From Diplolepis rosae (lineage: Eukaryota; Arthropoda; Insecta; Hymenoptera; Diplolepididae): a stretch of DNA of 64,000 nucleotides. Shown piece after piece: positions 34,449 to 45,126 of this stretch. Position 1 is the first letter of the stretch; each line of letters begins with the position of its first letter. The notes under the pieces are model-generated. The model searched no databases. It worked only from the letters and a program-made list of their open reading frames with translations, and had not been told where the DNA came from. The DNA is taken from the NCBI GenBank assembly GCA_030998225.1, contig JAPYXD010000308.1, forward strand, positions 878,001 to 942,000, read 5' to 3'. A program made the translations under genes and the position numbers.

Positions 34449-35699
34449 GTGAATATTTCTAAATAATTGGATTTAGAATCTTGTGGGACCAGAGTATAAA
34501 TCTTCTTTACCTGGATGAGTGAACAATCTGATAGAGGAAGAACGGCTCTTGAAACTTGAGGTACGTGTTTCGCCATCGTTGGAGAATGTATTCTCGCAAT
34601 GGGTTTATTTCTAATCTTATTTCTTTCTGTTAACCAAACTTCAGACTGTATAGCTAGCTGTTGTGCTTCTCTAATGTCTTTAGGGTTTCTTTAGGGTTCA
34701 AGATAAGAGTTTGTATGATAGGTCTCCCTGCAAGTTAAGAATGTATTTTTCTAAAATTGTTTTTTTTTTTTATTTTTAAACGATATTTTCCTTTCGACAC
34801 TGTTTGGATACTTGATTTGTACGGCATACAGATTTTCGTTAATTTTCTGATTGAAGCAAATATTAAAATTTGAAGTGGATTCGGTTGTCCCTTGAGCAAC
34901 TTGGGCTAACTTTGTGCGAAGAGTTTCTAAGGAGCCCATCGTTCGAAAATTTTATCTCAGCGCATTATAAAGTTCTTCATATGTTTCGATACTTAAAAAT
35001 CTGATAGCCTTTTCAGTCTCTCCTTCGATTCGTTCAGAGATAATCCAGCTCAATAAAATGTCTGAATTGCAGCATTGGACTTTGATTTTGTTGATAAAGA
35101 GTGATGAAAGGTTTTACTCTCATGTTATCTCGTCCGTTAAATTTTTTTTTAGCTTTACAGCATCTCTTGCCGAAATCAAATTGTAATGTGTTTCATGCAG
35201 TGTTCCTGCTGGTTGACAAATTTTGTGCTCTGTTTGATGACGCGCTCTTATTTTTTTATTTTCGTCTATGGTTGATCCATTGTCCTATTCATTACTTTTC
35301 CCGTTGTTAATTCTTGACTCATTTCGTTGTGTGTATGTGTTTTTTTGTGCACATAGCTTATAAAATTTCGAGTGTAGGGTGTTTTGTGTCACGACGCGTT
35401 ACAAGTTTAATGAATTTAAACGGTAAACGTTCTGTACAGTTTTATAAAAGTGACCGTGCGCGTTATTTTTTAAATCTGTATACAATATCCCTTGTTGCTA
35501 CAAACAACCAATTATATTATAGATAGTTTCTTGATTTTTTGACTGTCTCAGGGATTACGGAGCACCGTAATGTGAGTACGCTTGAACGGCTAACCTCGCT
35601 TCACCTTGATGTATCAGGTCTTTGTTCAACGAAAGTAAGGAAGACTTATACTCTGATCCCACAAGATTCTAAATCTAATCATTTAGAAATATTTACGTT
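34449..35699. repeat. Inverted repeat bracketing the old gypsy gag
   Basis: Positions 34449-34503 and 35645-35699 are inverted copies (AATATTTCTAAAT, GATTTAGAATCTTGTGGGA, CAGAGTATAA). One lies between gag and pol remnants, the other upstream of gag. This suggests an internal rearrangement or a small element inserted twice. Confidence 0.5.
34750..35095 (-). pseudogene. gag: gag fragment of the old gypsy element
   Basis: The minus strand reads SWIISERIEGETEKAIRFLS, ETYEELYNALR, then MGSLETLRTKLAQVAQGTTE and QKINENLYAVQIKYPNSVE with one stop between. This is the gypsy-type capsid homology region. The end is lost in a poly-A run at about 34755-34775. Confidence 0.75.
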
Positions 35700-36030
35700 T
35701 TTTTGCTGCAGATGAGGAGTCTTGAAGTAGGATGCGTAGCTGGTCGTTGTCTCAGTGAAATCTGTAGAATTTGAGACTGCAAATTCCAGCGGTGCAACCT
35801 TGGGTTGATGACTTTTCTGCTTTTTGAGATTCTCATCTCAGGAAGTCACTTTCAAGCCTACTTATTTTAGCCCGAGTGCGTGTTCTCCTCTATAGTGGTC
35901 TGCCCTGTGCGTAGATTGTATTATTCTTCTCCTTAGAGGTTGATTCTTTGTTAGTCCTATGATTAGATTTGACGTATCAAATCAATAAGAAAAACGTTAT
36001 AGAATAAAACAAGCATGGTATTATGTTTCA
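35100..36030. other. Upstream part of the old gypsy element and unassigned DNA
   Basis: Short ORFs without recognisable domains. It contains one arm of the 34449/35645 inverted repeat. No LTR could be paired, so the 5' end of the old element is undefined. Confidence 0.3.
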
Positions 36031-36040
36031 AAGCTAATAT

Positions 36041-36719
36041 TTATTCAAAATAGGATCCATTTAACTCAATACAACGTTTGGAACGATCAACCAATTTATC
36101 CAAACACTTTTTAAACTCGGTTTTTGGGATGTTCTTTAGCACCCGTGTCACAGCTGCTTGAATGGTTGGAACGTCATCGTAAAAAGCTCCTTTCATTGCA
36201 GTTTTCAGTTTTGGGAACATAAAATAGTCACACGGTGATAGATCAGGTGAATATGGAGGGTGGTCGATGAGACAAATCTGTTTTTTCATAAAAAATTCGT
36301 TGACTTTTTTTAGTCTTGTGAGGTAGTGCATTTAACTGATGTGGAACAAAACGTGCTTAGACCTTTCTTTTACCCAAATCTTCAGTTAATATTATGTAGA
36401 TTGTACAGTAAAATGAATTTAATTCTTCTGCCAGCATTCTCACAGTGAAATTTGCATCGATAACGATTATTTCACGTACTTTTTTCACTAACTCAGCACT
36501 ATTTGATGCTTCTGTTCGTCCAGGTTTTGGATCATCATTTAAATAGTCACGGCAATTTTTAAATCGTGTAATCCACGTGTAAACTTGAGTACGACTCATA
36601 CAATCATCACCACAAACTTTTTTTAATAATTCGTAAGTCTCGGCAAATTTTTTACAGAGTTTAAAACAAAAATTAATACTTGCTCTTTGTTCCATTATGT
36701 TTTTACAACATAACATCAT
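36041..36719 (-). pseudogene. Mariner transposase with internal deletion
   Basis: The N-terminal piece (36719-36357) has the mariner helix-turn-helix region (INFCFKLCKKFAETYELLKK, RTQVYTWITRFKN, SNSAELVKKVREIIV). The C-terminal piece (36331-36041) has HPPYSPDLSPCDYFMFPKLK with the third catalytic Asp, ending RCIELNGSYFE. The segment with the first two catalytic Asp residues is missing; the junction lies at about 36330-36360. The full-length family is about 345 residues, so roughly 125 are deleted. Such copies cannot transpose on their own but may keep terminal repeats. Confidence 0.85.
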
Positions 36720-36759
36720 TTTTTTTTTTCATTTTCAACTTTTATCAAGTAAACTACTG

Positions 36760-37204
36760 ATGGCAGCACGAAAAGTTTAGTAGAAATTTGAGAATCTGTA
36801 ACGTAGTAAATATTCATGATACAAAAAATTTATTTAGAACTTTTTGTAGAAGACTAAATATTCTACAAAATTGCCATTTAATTTTTTGTCCTATCTTAAA
36901 TAATTTAGCTTAAAAATTCAAAAAACTCAAAATTTTTAGAAATTAATATTTTGAGGCTCTGTAGAAAATGCAATATTGATGATAGGAATTCAATTCAATA
37001 GAACTTTTAAAAAGAATTTAATTCTGAATAAGGCTTACTCATTTATTTGATGAAAAAACAATCTTATCATAGCTTTCGGAAGGAAATAATGTAGAAAATA
37101 CCTATAATCTGTGTTATTCAAATGGAAAAACTTTAGGTACGATGAGAAACCTCTTAAAATTGAAATTACGAGCTTCACGGGCAGTTGATTCCAGCTTAAA
37201 GGAA
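36760..37204. other. AT-rich DNA without recognised features
   Basis: Nothing identified beyond flanking sequence of the mariner copy. Confidence 0.3.
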
Positions 37205-37430
37205 TAAAGGAATAAAGCGATTCCTCCCCCGAACGACGCGGACAGCCAAGTCCGCCCAAGCCACTAGCTCCCACGTTCTGGGATCATTGCACCCAAGACG
37301 CAGGACCGCGGGTGCGGGCCCCGATGCGATTTCTACTGGCCCCCGTTGTTGCCGCGCTCTACACGCCCATCGAGCTCCCTCGTCTTCATCACCACGGTGA
37401 CGAATGACTCGATAAGTGTCAAGGTGAACC
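37205..37430 (-). repeat. Fragment of the R1-like LINE 3' end
   Basis: Matches 56455-56630: CCGAACGACGCGG, ACGCAGGACCGCGGGTGC, CCCCGATGCGATTTCTACTG and CCCATCGAGCTCCCTCGTC. It covers the last codons of ORF2 and the start of the 3' region. About 35 bp containing the CCCACGTTCTGGGATC word of the 25.4-kb MITE is extra here. Confidence 0.8.
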
Positions 37431-38190
37431 TTGTGCGTCGGTAAATAATGAAAGTTAGAAAATCCAGACATGATGTACTATCAGAATTTCTATGGAGGGG
37501 CAGCGGCGCGCGCTGCCCTTGTTTCTTCCTCGTCGCTCTTGCACGCGAGAATGACTTGTCGACGCGCGTTTATTTATAAGTTGCGTTGAGTTCAAATGAA
37601 TTTTCACGGAAAGAAAATATGGGAGCAAGCTGCATATCGACTAGGGCGAGTGGATACAGGATCTCAGGATTAGTTAAAGGAGATTAGGAAAACTTAATCT
37701 AACACTTGGAAAAACTCTTGCTTGTAAATAATTATAAAATAAAAAAGCAGACATGTAAACTAAGAGAAAGTATACAATTTATTTGTTAAATGGGCTGAGC
37801 CCTGGCTCTATATAAAATTCAAAAAAATTAAGGAGCACAATGAAGTTCAATTTAAGGCTTCAAGCCTGTTATTTCCTAAAATTAGAATATAAAATTACTA
37901 AAATGCCTGAGAGCAAACGATGCAGAACTATACAAGAGAGAAAAGGTCCCGGAATGCAATATGCAGACATACTGATTTCGTTTATTACATCAGCTGGAAA
38001 AACTGGCGCACTCGCAGAAGGTCAGGTTTTCTCCGGCGACTCGTTTCTTTATGACGATGGTGCCAGGCAACCAATAGGCTAAAGCGTCACTGAAGAGACC
38101 TGCCCCATTGGTTTACAACGTCGAGAGGCAATTGATTAAAAATATACGAAGTAAAATATCTCCAGGGTTTTCCAATTAGAGGTTTCATTT
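37431..38190. other. Unassigned DNA
   Basis: The GC content is higher in the first 130 bp, then AT-rich. ORFs here have no recognisable motifs. Confidence 0.3.
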
Positions 38191-38276
38191 TGAATAGCTC
38201 GCTATTTTGGCAGTTGTCATAATAAGAAGTGTCATTATTTGACAGATGACAATTAAAAACTATCCCATTAATAAAA

Positions 38277-38770
38277 ATGGAATGATACACGCTTCAACAA
38301 CGCACTAAAATTGTTAAAATTCACTACAAAAAGGTAAAAATGTTGCTGAAACAGTTCATAAAGTTAAAAGTTTTCTCGGATGTCGTGAAGCACCTTCTCG
38401 GCCAGCTATTATGAAATTGGTGCAAAAATTCGAGCCGTTGGGACAAGTTAGTGATATGAAGAATCGAACGCGTGCAGAGGGGATCATTGGACCTTATTTT
38501 TTTGAAAATAAAGCTCGAGCGGCTGTTTCGTTGGATGGATTGCGCTATAAAACCATGATTAATGAATTTTTATGGCCAGAATTGGAAGATATGGATGTGG
38601 ACGATGTTTATTTCCAACAAGACGGCGCTACGTGCCACACAGGTGGCGAAACCATCGGTCTTTTGCGTGAAAAGTCTCCAGGCTGAGTGATTTCTCAAAA
38701 CGGCGATTACAATTGGCCGCCGAGATCATGCGATTTAACACCTCTAGACTTTTTTCTTTGGGGTTACGTG
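38277..38770 (+). pseudogene. Tc1/mariner-superfamily transposase, internally deleted
   Basis: The start region reads TLQQRTKIVKIHYKK in one frame, then frameshifts, then MKLVQKFEPLGQVSDM. A deletion joins this to GIIGPYFFENKARAAVSLDG, FQQDGATCHTG (second catalytic Asp) and, after a stop, NWPPRSCDLTPLDFFLWGYV with the third acidic position as Asp. The first catalytic Asp region is absent. It is a member of the IS630/Tc1/mariner DDE superfamily and is clearly inactive. Confidence 0.8.
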
Positions 38771-38953
38771 AATGATTTCTCAGTGAGGTAACTGAGTTTT
38801 TCGTTTGGGTAAAATCATCGGATAAATATTACGCGTATATATGGGTTTTGTTACCCATAAAATAGAATCTTTTTTACGTTACGAGGTAACGCCGTGGCGC
38901 GCTGGTTCGACTTTGCGCCAAAAACGTTACCTTACAGTATGGCCTAACTCCAA

Positions 38954-39540
38954 TCAGTTTTTGCGAGTGTCCAAAAATATATGTGATCTGGCGTTATCTT
39001 GATGGAAGATGACGCCTTTACGAGTTGCCAGTTCTGGCCGCTTTTCCTTGATTTTTTTGTCCAATTTCATTAGCTGGCGACAGTAGACATTCCAATGAAT
39101 AGTTTGGTTCCTTGGAAGCAGCTCAAAATAAACAATACCTTTGAAATCGCACCAAACATTCAGCATAACCTTCTTTTGATGAATATCGGCTTTTGATGTC
39201 GATTGTGCAGGCTCATCTCGCTTGCTCCATGATATTTTTCGCACGACGTTATCGTGAACAACCGATTTTTCATCGCCCGTTATGATTCGCTTTAAAAATA
39301 GATCGGTTTCCTTAGGTTTCAGCAGTGAATCGCAAATGGAAATTCGTTTGGTGAGTTCAATTTCGTTCAATTTGTGAGGAACCCAAATATCGAGCTTATT
39401 ATGTATGTGGTATGTTAAGCTTCTATGCGATCTCTTGTGTCCTAGTACGCCGGTTATTTTCTATCATTGCTTCTATTTTGTCGTCGTCAACAGCTTCAGT
39501 TGGGCGTCTAGAGTGGGGTGCATCTTTGAGGTCAAAATCT
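38954..39540 (-). pseudogene. Mariner transposase, central part
   Basis: The open piece 39370-38954 has ISICDSLL, TGDEKSVVHDN (first catalytic Asp) and GVIFHQDNARSH (second catalytic Asp). Upstream to about 39540 the same frame reads KITGVLGHKRSHRSLTYHIH and LDIWVPHKLNE with stops. The N-terminal domain and the end with the third Asp are missing. It resembles SETMAR/mauritiana-type mariners and belongs to a different family from the copies at 36 kb and 40.4 kb. Confidence 0.85.
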
Positions 39541-39579
39541 CCGGAACGAAAGCAAGCAAACCATTCCTGGCTTTATTGA

Positions 39580-39710
39580 AGGAAAATTGTTCATGTAGCA
39601 ATGTGGCGTTTATTAAATGTTCCTGGTGTCGAGAAAATGTATGTTTTACTTGCTTTTATGATAAGTATCATCCTCATGGTTGTAAAGGAAGTGATATAGA
39701 AAACGTGTAA
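39580..39710 (+). pseudogene. Cys-rich C-terminus, piggyBac-transposase-like
   Basis: ENCSCSNVAFIKCSWCREN followed by VCFTCFYDKYHPHGC gives the spaced Cys/His pattern found at the C-terminus of piggyBac-type transposases, which binds zinc and terminal DNA. Nothing upstream is recognisable as the catalytic domain, so this is an end fragment. The assignment is by Cys pattern only. Confidence 0.4.
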
Positions 39711-39771
39711 AAATCTTTTTAAAAAAATGATATTGTTCAATTATTCAAAGAACTAACAATAAATGTTTATT

Positions 39772-39955
39772 ACATCACTAACTTGTCCCAACAGCTCGAA
39801 TTTTTGCACCAATTTCACAATAGCTGGCCGAGAAGGTGCTTCACGACGCGGGAGAAAAATTTTAACTTTACGAACTGTTCCTGCAAAATTTTTACCATTC
39901 TTGTAGTGAATTTTAACAATTTCAGTGCGTTGTTGAAGCGTGTTTCATTCCATTT
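39772..39955 (-). pseudogene. N-terminal fragment of the Tc1/mariner family at 38.3 kb
   Basis: The minus strand reads TLQQRTEIVKIHYKNGKNFA and REAPSRPAIVKLVQKFELLG in one frame, better preserved than the copy at 38277. It stops at GQVSD, where the other element begins. The ATG is followed two codons later by TGA, as in the other copy. Confidence 0.75.
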
Positions 39956-40289
39956 TTATTAATGGCATAGTTTTTAGTTGTCATCTGTCAAATAATGATA
40001 CCTCTTATTATGACAGCTTCCAAAATAGCGGGCTATTCAAATATGTTTTTTTATTAAAAATTATAAAATTACCTTTCAATGGCTCGTGCGTTGTCTCTGC
40101 AACCTTGCAATGTAAAAAAAATACCATCAAATATGTCTGCCTTCTTTGCATTATGACTTTTTTATTTGCTTTTGAACTGTTCATATTTTCCCAAACTATT
40201 TTGAAAATGTCTTCACTTTTTCCTAGACTCTCATGGAAATTACTTTACTTTTTCCCAGACTATCTTGGACACTTTATCAAGCAAACTAT

Positions 40290-40677
40290 TAGGTGCGCAA
40301 CTAAGTTCCCGCTGTTTGTGAATAGATGGCTCTAGCAGTAAGTGCTGGTCGATTTTGACATATCCAAAACGTCATGAACCAAACTTAGACATATGGTAAA
40401 CAAACCGTTTTGACACATTAGTGATTTTGTTTTAGCGTCATATACTTTTGATTCGGTGAAAATGTCTGATTTTGTGCGAAATAATCGTCATTTGCGGGAA
40501 GTGCTGATTTTCTTCTTTCATTTGAAGAAAACGGAGGCTGAAGCGCATCGAGAGCTCCAAAAAGTTTATGGAGATGCTGCTCTAAGTGAAACAACGTGCC
40601 GTGATTGGTTCCGTCGCTTCAAAGACGGTGATTTCGATGTTGACGACACCTCTTTTTTAATCGAAATACCGAATTGA
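40290..40677 (+). pseudogene. Mariner 5' end and transposase N-terminus
   Basis: The terminal repeat TTAGGTGCGCAACTAAGTTC at about 40290 is typical of a mariner end. The transposase starts at ATG 40462: MSDFVRNNRHLREVLIFFFH, then KKTEAEAHRELQKVYGD and CRDWFRRFKDGDFDVDD, the helix-turn-helix domain. After about 65 residues it jumps to unrelated sequence and a stop at 40675-40677. The catalytic domain is deleted, and no matching right end was found within 300 bp. Confidence 0.85.
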
Positions 40678-41734
40678 ATATAACTACAGAGCACTTCTTC
40701 GATTTTGGTTACGATTAACACTTGTATGCATTCAAAATAAATAAATTGAACTTATTTCAATCGGCTATTGTTGATATCAAAGAACGTTTCTGTTGCAATA
40801 TTAACATATATCTTGCTATAGCAAGACAATAGTAGATTGTTCAACTCGTGTCGAAAACTGTACTTTTTCGAATTACTCCACTGAAAGCGTTGTGTTTTCA
40901 AGGCCGTTGAGGAGAAAAAAGATATATAATTTTCGATTTGTCAAGAAAACGACTGATAGTTGTGCTGAATTTGTTCAAACAAGTGACAGTTTTGTTGAAT
41001 TTGTATGGATACTAAATGACCTTGTTTCGCTTTCAGGCCGTTGCTATAACTTTTCAGACTAGTCCCTCTTCTTTTTCTCGCAGCTTTTGTACACCGATTT
41101 CAGTGGAGGTATTGGAAAATAGTATGTTCCATTCCGAGTAATGCATATTATTTTTCACATGTACTCTAGTGGAAATTCGATTTCCGTTCTAGCCCTTGTT
41201 TCGCCCCACTTTACAGGTACTGGAAATCGGATTTTCAATAGAGGTGTTGTGAAAAGTTTGATTCATAGGGGTGAAGCCGTAATGGAAATGCTGAAAACAC
41301 ATCCTGGCAAAAGTGGAAGCTAAGAGGGCTAATCAAAAGTGGCAAAGCCAGTGATCCCCGATCGTGGTATTAATTCGACCTTACCACTGAGCCATGTGGA
41401 ACCTCACACAACCAAATACGGCGTCTCCCCACTTCCTCGCTTCCATTTCACGCTGTCGGCTTTTGCGCCAAGATCGAGAATTATGTTTCTACCTTGTTGT
41501 AAAAAATGATATAAAGAAGTCGTAAAATTTTTTCGAAAATCAATGTATATCTTATTTTAATGAAATTTAGGGATGTTTATCAAAATATTGATAGTTTGGA
41601 TTTTTTAAATTAGTGTATATACTTATTATTTGAAATTTGAGGACATATTAGTACTATGTCTGACCCTGGGGCAGAATCCAGGAAAAGAATTCTACAAATA
41701 TCTTAATTAGTTATGAAAATACTATGAAGACTTA
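40678..41734. other. Unassigned DNA with a possible tRNA-like SINE head
   Basis: No transposase or host gene recognised. The only notable word is the A-box-like sequence near 41379-41394. Confidence 0.3.
41340..41412 (-). repeat. tRNA-like sequence, possible SINE promoter
   Basis: The minus strand reads TGGCTCAGTGGTAAGG (41394-41379), close to the RNA polymerase III A-box. About 30 bases later CGATCGGGGATCACTGGC resembles a decayed B-box/T-arm. No poly-A end was defined. The call is tentative. Confidence 0.35.
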
Positions 41735-42418
41735 CACTGAGAAAAAATCCTGGTCATATTGACGTGATATATGTAGTTGAAAATGTCCTTAACTACTTTT
41801 TGTGGTTGAATTCAAGCAATGGTTGACCCGTCAATGTAGGATCTAAAAGTGGTCGCCGTGACTAAGTAATGTAGTCACAGTCACTATATGTAAGTATCAA
41901 CTACAAGGTTATCTAAAATCAAATTGCCTAGAATCAAATGCATAAAATCACAACGTGGAGCATTGTATTTTTCATAGCACGCCTTTTCAAAATCTGATTT
42001 TCGGTATCTGTAGAGCGGGTTGAAACTTTAAAAGTGGGGTTAAGAATCACAGTTTCGACCTGCTCTACAGTTACATCAAATCCAATTCTCAAAAGAGTTG
42101 CTATCAGTAGCTATGATAAATAATATGCATTACTCGAAACAATACACAACGGATTCAACGAGTGTGAAGTTTGCTGCACTGGTTATAGCAACTACGTTAT
42201 TCTAGCCATGAGAACCCAACGCTTCAACTTCTCATAGCGAGGTTTAAGAGTTAAGGACGATTTCAACGATATTAACTAGTCACCATAACCAGGTATTCAG
42301 AATATGGCTACCATGGCTACAAATCATATTTCTCTAGTCATGGGTCAAGTAGCAACAATAAGTGTCCCTCGTTACAGTCACTATTTTTTTTCTAACTACA
42401 TTATTCCTAGTCATTCTC
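41735..42418. mobile_element. Probable TA-type foldback MITE, degraded
   Basis: The left end CACTGAGAAAAAATCCTGGTC follows TA at 41733-41734. Inside, several words are repeated inversely (AGTTGAAAATGTCCTTAACT against AGTTAAGGACGATTTCAAC). The right end is not sharp. There is no coding sequence. Confidence 0.35.
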
Positions 42419-42479
42419 ACCAGGTGCTAGCCTGCTTAAAAAACATAACAAAATAACAAAATGGTCTAAATAAAATTAT

Positions 42480-42980
42480 ATTTACAAGAAAATAAACTGT
42501 ACAAGAAATTCTGTTCTGTAAAAATATGAAGGAGAGAAAGAATTTTAAAATAAAAATTAAAAAAAAAAAAAGTGGCACATTTGACGGATAAAAATTGTGG
42601 TAAACACGATATAAGTGAGTTGTACATGTAAAATCATGAAATTGGTCCAAACCAAATTTACACAAAAAAATTTTTTTACACAAAAAAAATACCACAGAAT
42701 TGTTTTTTATGCAAATACAAAGTGAAACAAAAAAAATTTTTTAGCATGTGTGAGCGATGAAAATTATGGAAAAATGATATAAAAGAACTGCACTTATGAA
42801 ACTATAAAACTGGTATGAATAACCAAATTTACAGAAAATAAAAAATGTACCATAAAAAATATTTTCCATAAGAATACAAAGAGAAGAAACTTAAAAACTT
42901 AACAAAATTGTACGTGTGACAGATAAACATTAGAGAATAAAAGTATAAGAACTGCGAGCTCATCCCAAACATTGCCAAAA
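42480..42980 (-). repeat. Degenerate tandem repeat, period about 169 bp
   Basis: GA-GATAAAAATT-TGG-type units begin near 42580, 42748 and 42918. Each is followed by an ATATAA-GAACTG-like block and AACCAAATTTACA. Identity between units is low. The minus strand has two long AT-rich ORFs here, but their pattern follows the repeat, so I do not call genes. Confidence 0.45.
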
Positions 42981-44957
42981 ACAAAAACTGACCTGTTATT
43001 TTGTTGAATAGATGTACAAGATGACGATGAAAAAAATTAATCCAATTGACACAACACAAAATTCCTTTTTTTCTCTTTCTTTTTTTCCTCGCGAACGAGA
43101 TGAGCACATAATTTTGTAAAGCAACTCTTGTCACTACGGATTTTTCTTTAAAACTGAGTTGCATTTGGAAAACAGACCTGGTAAAGGCTTTGCAAAGTGG
43201 AGTGGAGGATTAGGTTTTTTTGCTTTGGAAAGTCTCGGTTAAATGAAAAGGAGAAAAAGGAGAGAAAAAATGTGTAAAGATGTCCACAAGATGACCAGAA
43301 TACTGTAACAAAAGAGGGCTATGAAATATGAAACGAGTCATAACAGTCTGTATATAACTGTTAGAAATTTCTACGACAAAACTCACGAAACATGTGGCTG
43401 GAGTTTTTTATAACAGACACAGTGTCACAAGACTAAGATTAAAATTGAATTGAGTTACATGTAGCTGAAAATGTTTTAAATTATTGCAATTTAATGACAA
43501 ATTTGATAAATTCGATAAAATTTGATAAAATTTGGTTGCAGTTCGACAGTTTTAATATTACTTAGAAAAATCGAAATTCGACGTCTTTTGCAATATATTT
43601 TTGCAAAATTAATATTTTGCTTTTAACTTGAGCTTATTATAAGCTAAATTGTATTAAATTTCATTTTTGCACCAGGAAAGTTTGTTTAGCCTTTTGTTAT
43701 AAAAATTAAGTTATACTTTAAAAATAGCTGAAACAACAGGTGAACATATAATTTCTGACGATATTGAAATGTATTGTAATTATTGTAAATGTATGTAATT
43801 AAATGTATAAGGAATAAAGCGATATTTTTTATTCTGGTCAATGTGTAAATTTATAGCGAAGTTTTTGAACCAAAATTTTTGAGAACATTGATTATCGATA
43901 AAAAATTGAAGTTTTGCTGAGTTGACAATAATATTGGTATCGGCAGAAGCAGCAAAGACTCGCGGAAATTTCTGTGCAAAAATAATCTCAATCTCATTAT
44001 TATTACCTGAGAAACCGCGATTTTAACATTTTGTGTTCAATTGAGCGCAGCGCATGGCAACGTGTATCCCCTCCCTTACCTACTAGGCAATCTCGGTTCA
44101 TGCGCTTAGGTCTTTATGCTTTCCGGAGGCTATATTTCGCGCACAAAGCTAGGCAAAATTTTATACTTTTTTCTCAAACTGATTAATTCAAAATTAATGT
44201 TATCTCTAAAACTTGTTTTATACCGAAGAAATATCAAGTGAAGTACTCTAAAGTTTCAAATCAGAGAGTATTCGTTTTGCTAACTCTCGTTAGGGATCCT
44301 TACTGATTTAATTCAGTGACCCATTTCCAGCTATTGGAAATAGTGAGGGTCTCACTGATTGTCTGTAATATTTCACTGTCTGACGTCAAAAAATCTTTAT
44401 TATCTCATTCAGTGACCCATTGCTCACTGATTCGGGTTTGAAAAGTACTTTATACTTAGCCTGCTATCAAAAAAATACTTTATTTATTAAATTATATGAA
44501 ATTTTTACACATTTCATGTACACTTGCAACATCCAACTTAATTTCTTTACAAAATTTACAATTTCTAATCTCCAACATGATGCTACACAATTTTTCCGGT
44601 TTTCTGGATTTTTACAAATTTTTTTTTTTTTACACTTACATATTTGAGCCAAAATTGACAGTTTATTCCAAAATTGTCTTTCTTAAAGTACTTTATTTTC
44701 TGAAGCAATGTCATTTTGAATTTGTTTTATACCAAAAAAATATTTACCGACATTTACATATTAAGGCAAAACTTGTTAATTTTCCTCCAACTTTTTCAAA
44801 ATTTTTTTCTGGTATTCAGAGATTCACAGTACGTCCACTACCATTTATTTTAAGAGGGTACTTAAAGAAGTGAAAATGAGCATCAGCGCCGCCAAGTTAT
44901 GATAGCAAGAACTAATATCAATGCAAACAAAACCCCCGTACCCCGCAACCCGACATC
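42981..44957. other. AT-rich DNA without recognised features
   Basis: Long AT-rich stretch with ORFs of up to 125 codons but low-complexity composition and no motifs. No repeats with clear ends. Confidence 0.3.
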
Positions 44958-45126
44958 AGTAAGAAGGTCGGTATTGAATGGTATTGAAATGTCAAAATCT
45001 GGAAAGAAACTTTTAAATGCCTTTTAATGCCTAGGAATTGGAACGCATTCAAAAGTTTCATTCTCGATTGCATTTCTTTCCAGATTTTGCTATTTCAATG
45101 CGATTCAATGCCCACTTTTTCTTACT
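44958..45126. mobile_element. Small palindromic MITE (AGTAAGAAGG ends)
   Basis: AGTAAGAAGGTCGGTATTGA at the left is inversely matched at the right end, with GGAAAGAAA and its complement inside. The whole 169 bp is a loose palindrome. A partial copy lies at 62842-62945. Confidence 0.6.

Larger units (their letters stand above)
38191..40040. repeat. Head-to-head ends of one Tc1/mariner family
   Basis: Positions 38191-38460 and 39772-40040 are inverted copies covering the element 5' end and the start of its transposase. The unit between them contains parts of two other transposases, so it is a composite built by insertions and rearrangement rather than one intact transposon. Confidence 0.7.

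Noticed and set aside
38090..38130. CTGAAGAG word as a third hammerhead candidate
   Set aside because: No complementary stem II and no GAAAC follow.
42417..43164. Two Phe/Leu-rich minus-strand ORFs
   Set aside because: Follow the 169-bp degenerate repeat and A-rich runs; composition explains the open frames.
44496..44873. 125-residue Phe-rich ORF
   Set aside because: AT-rich low complexity, no motif, no conserved start context.
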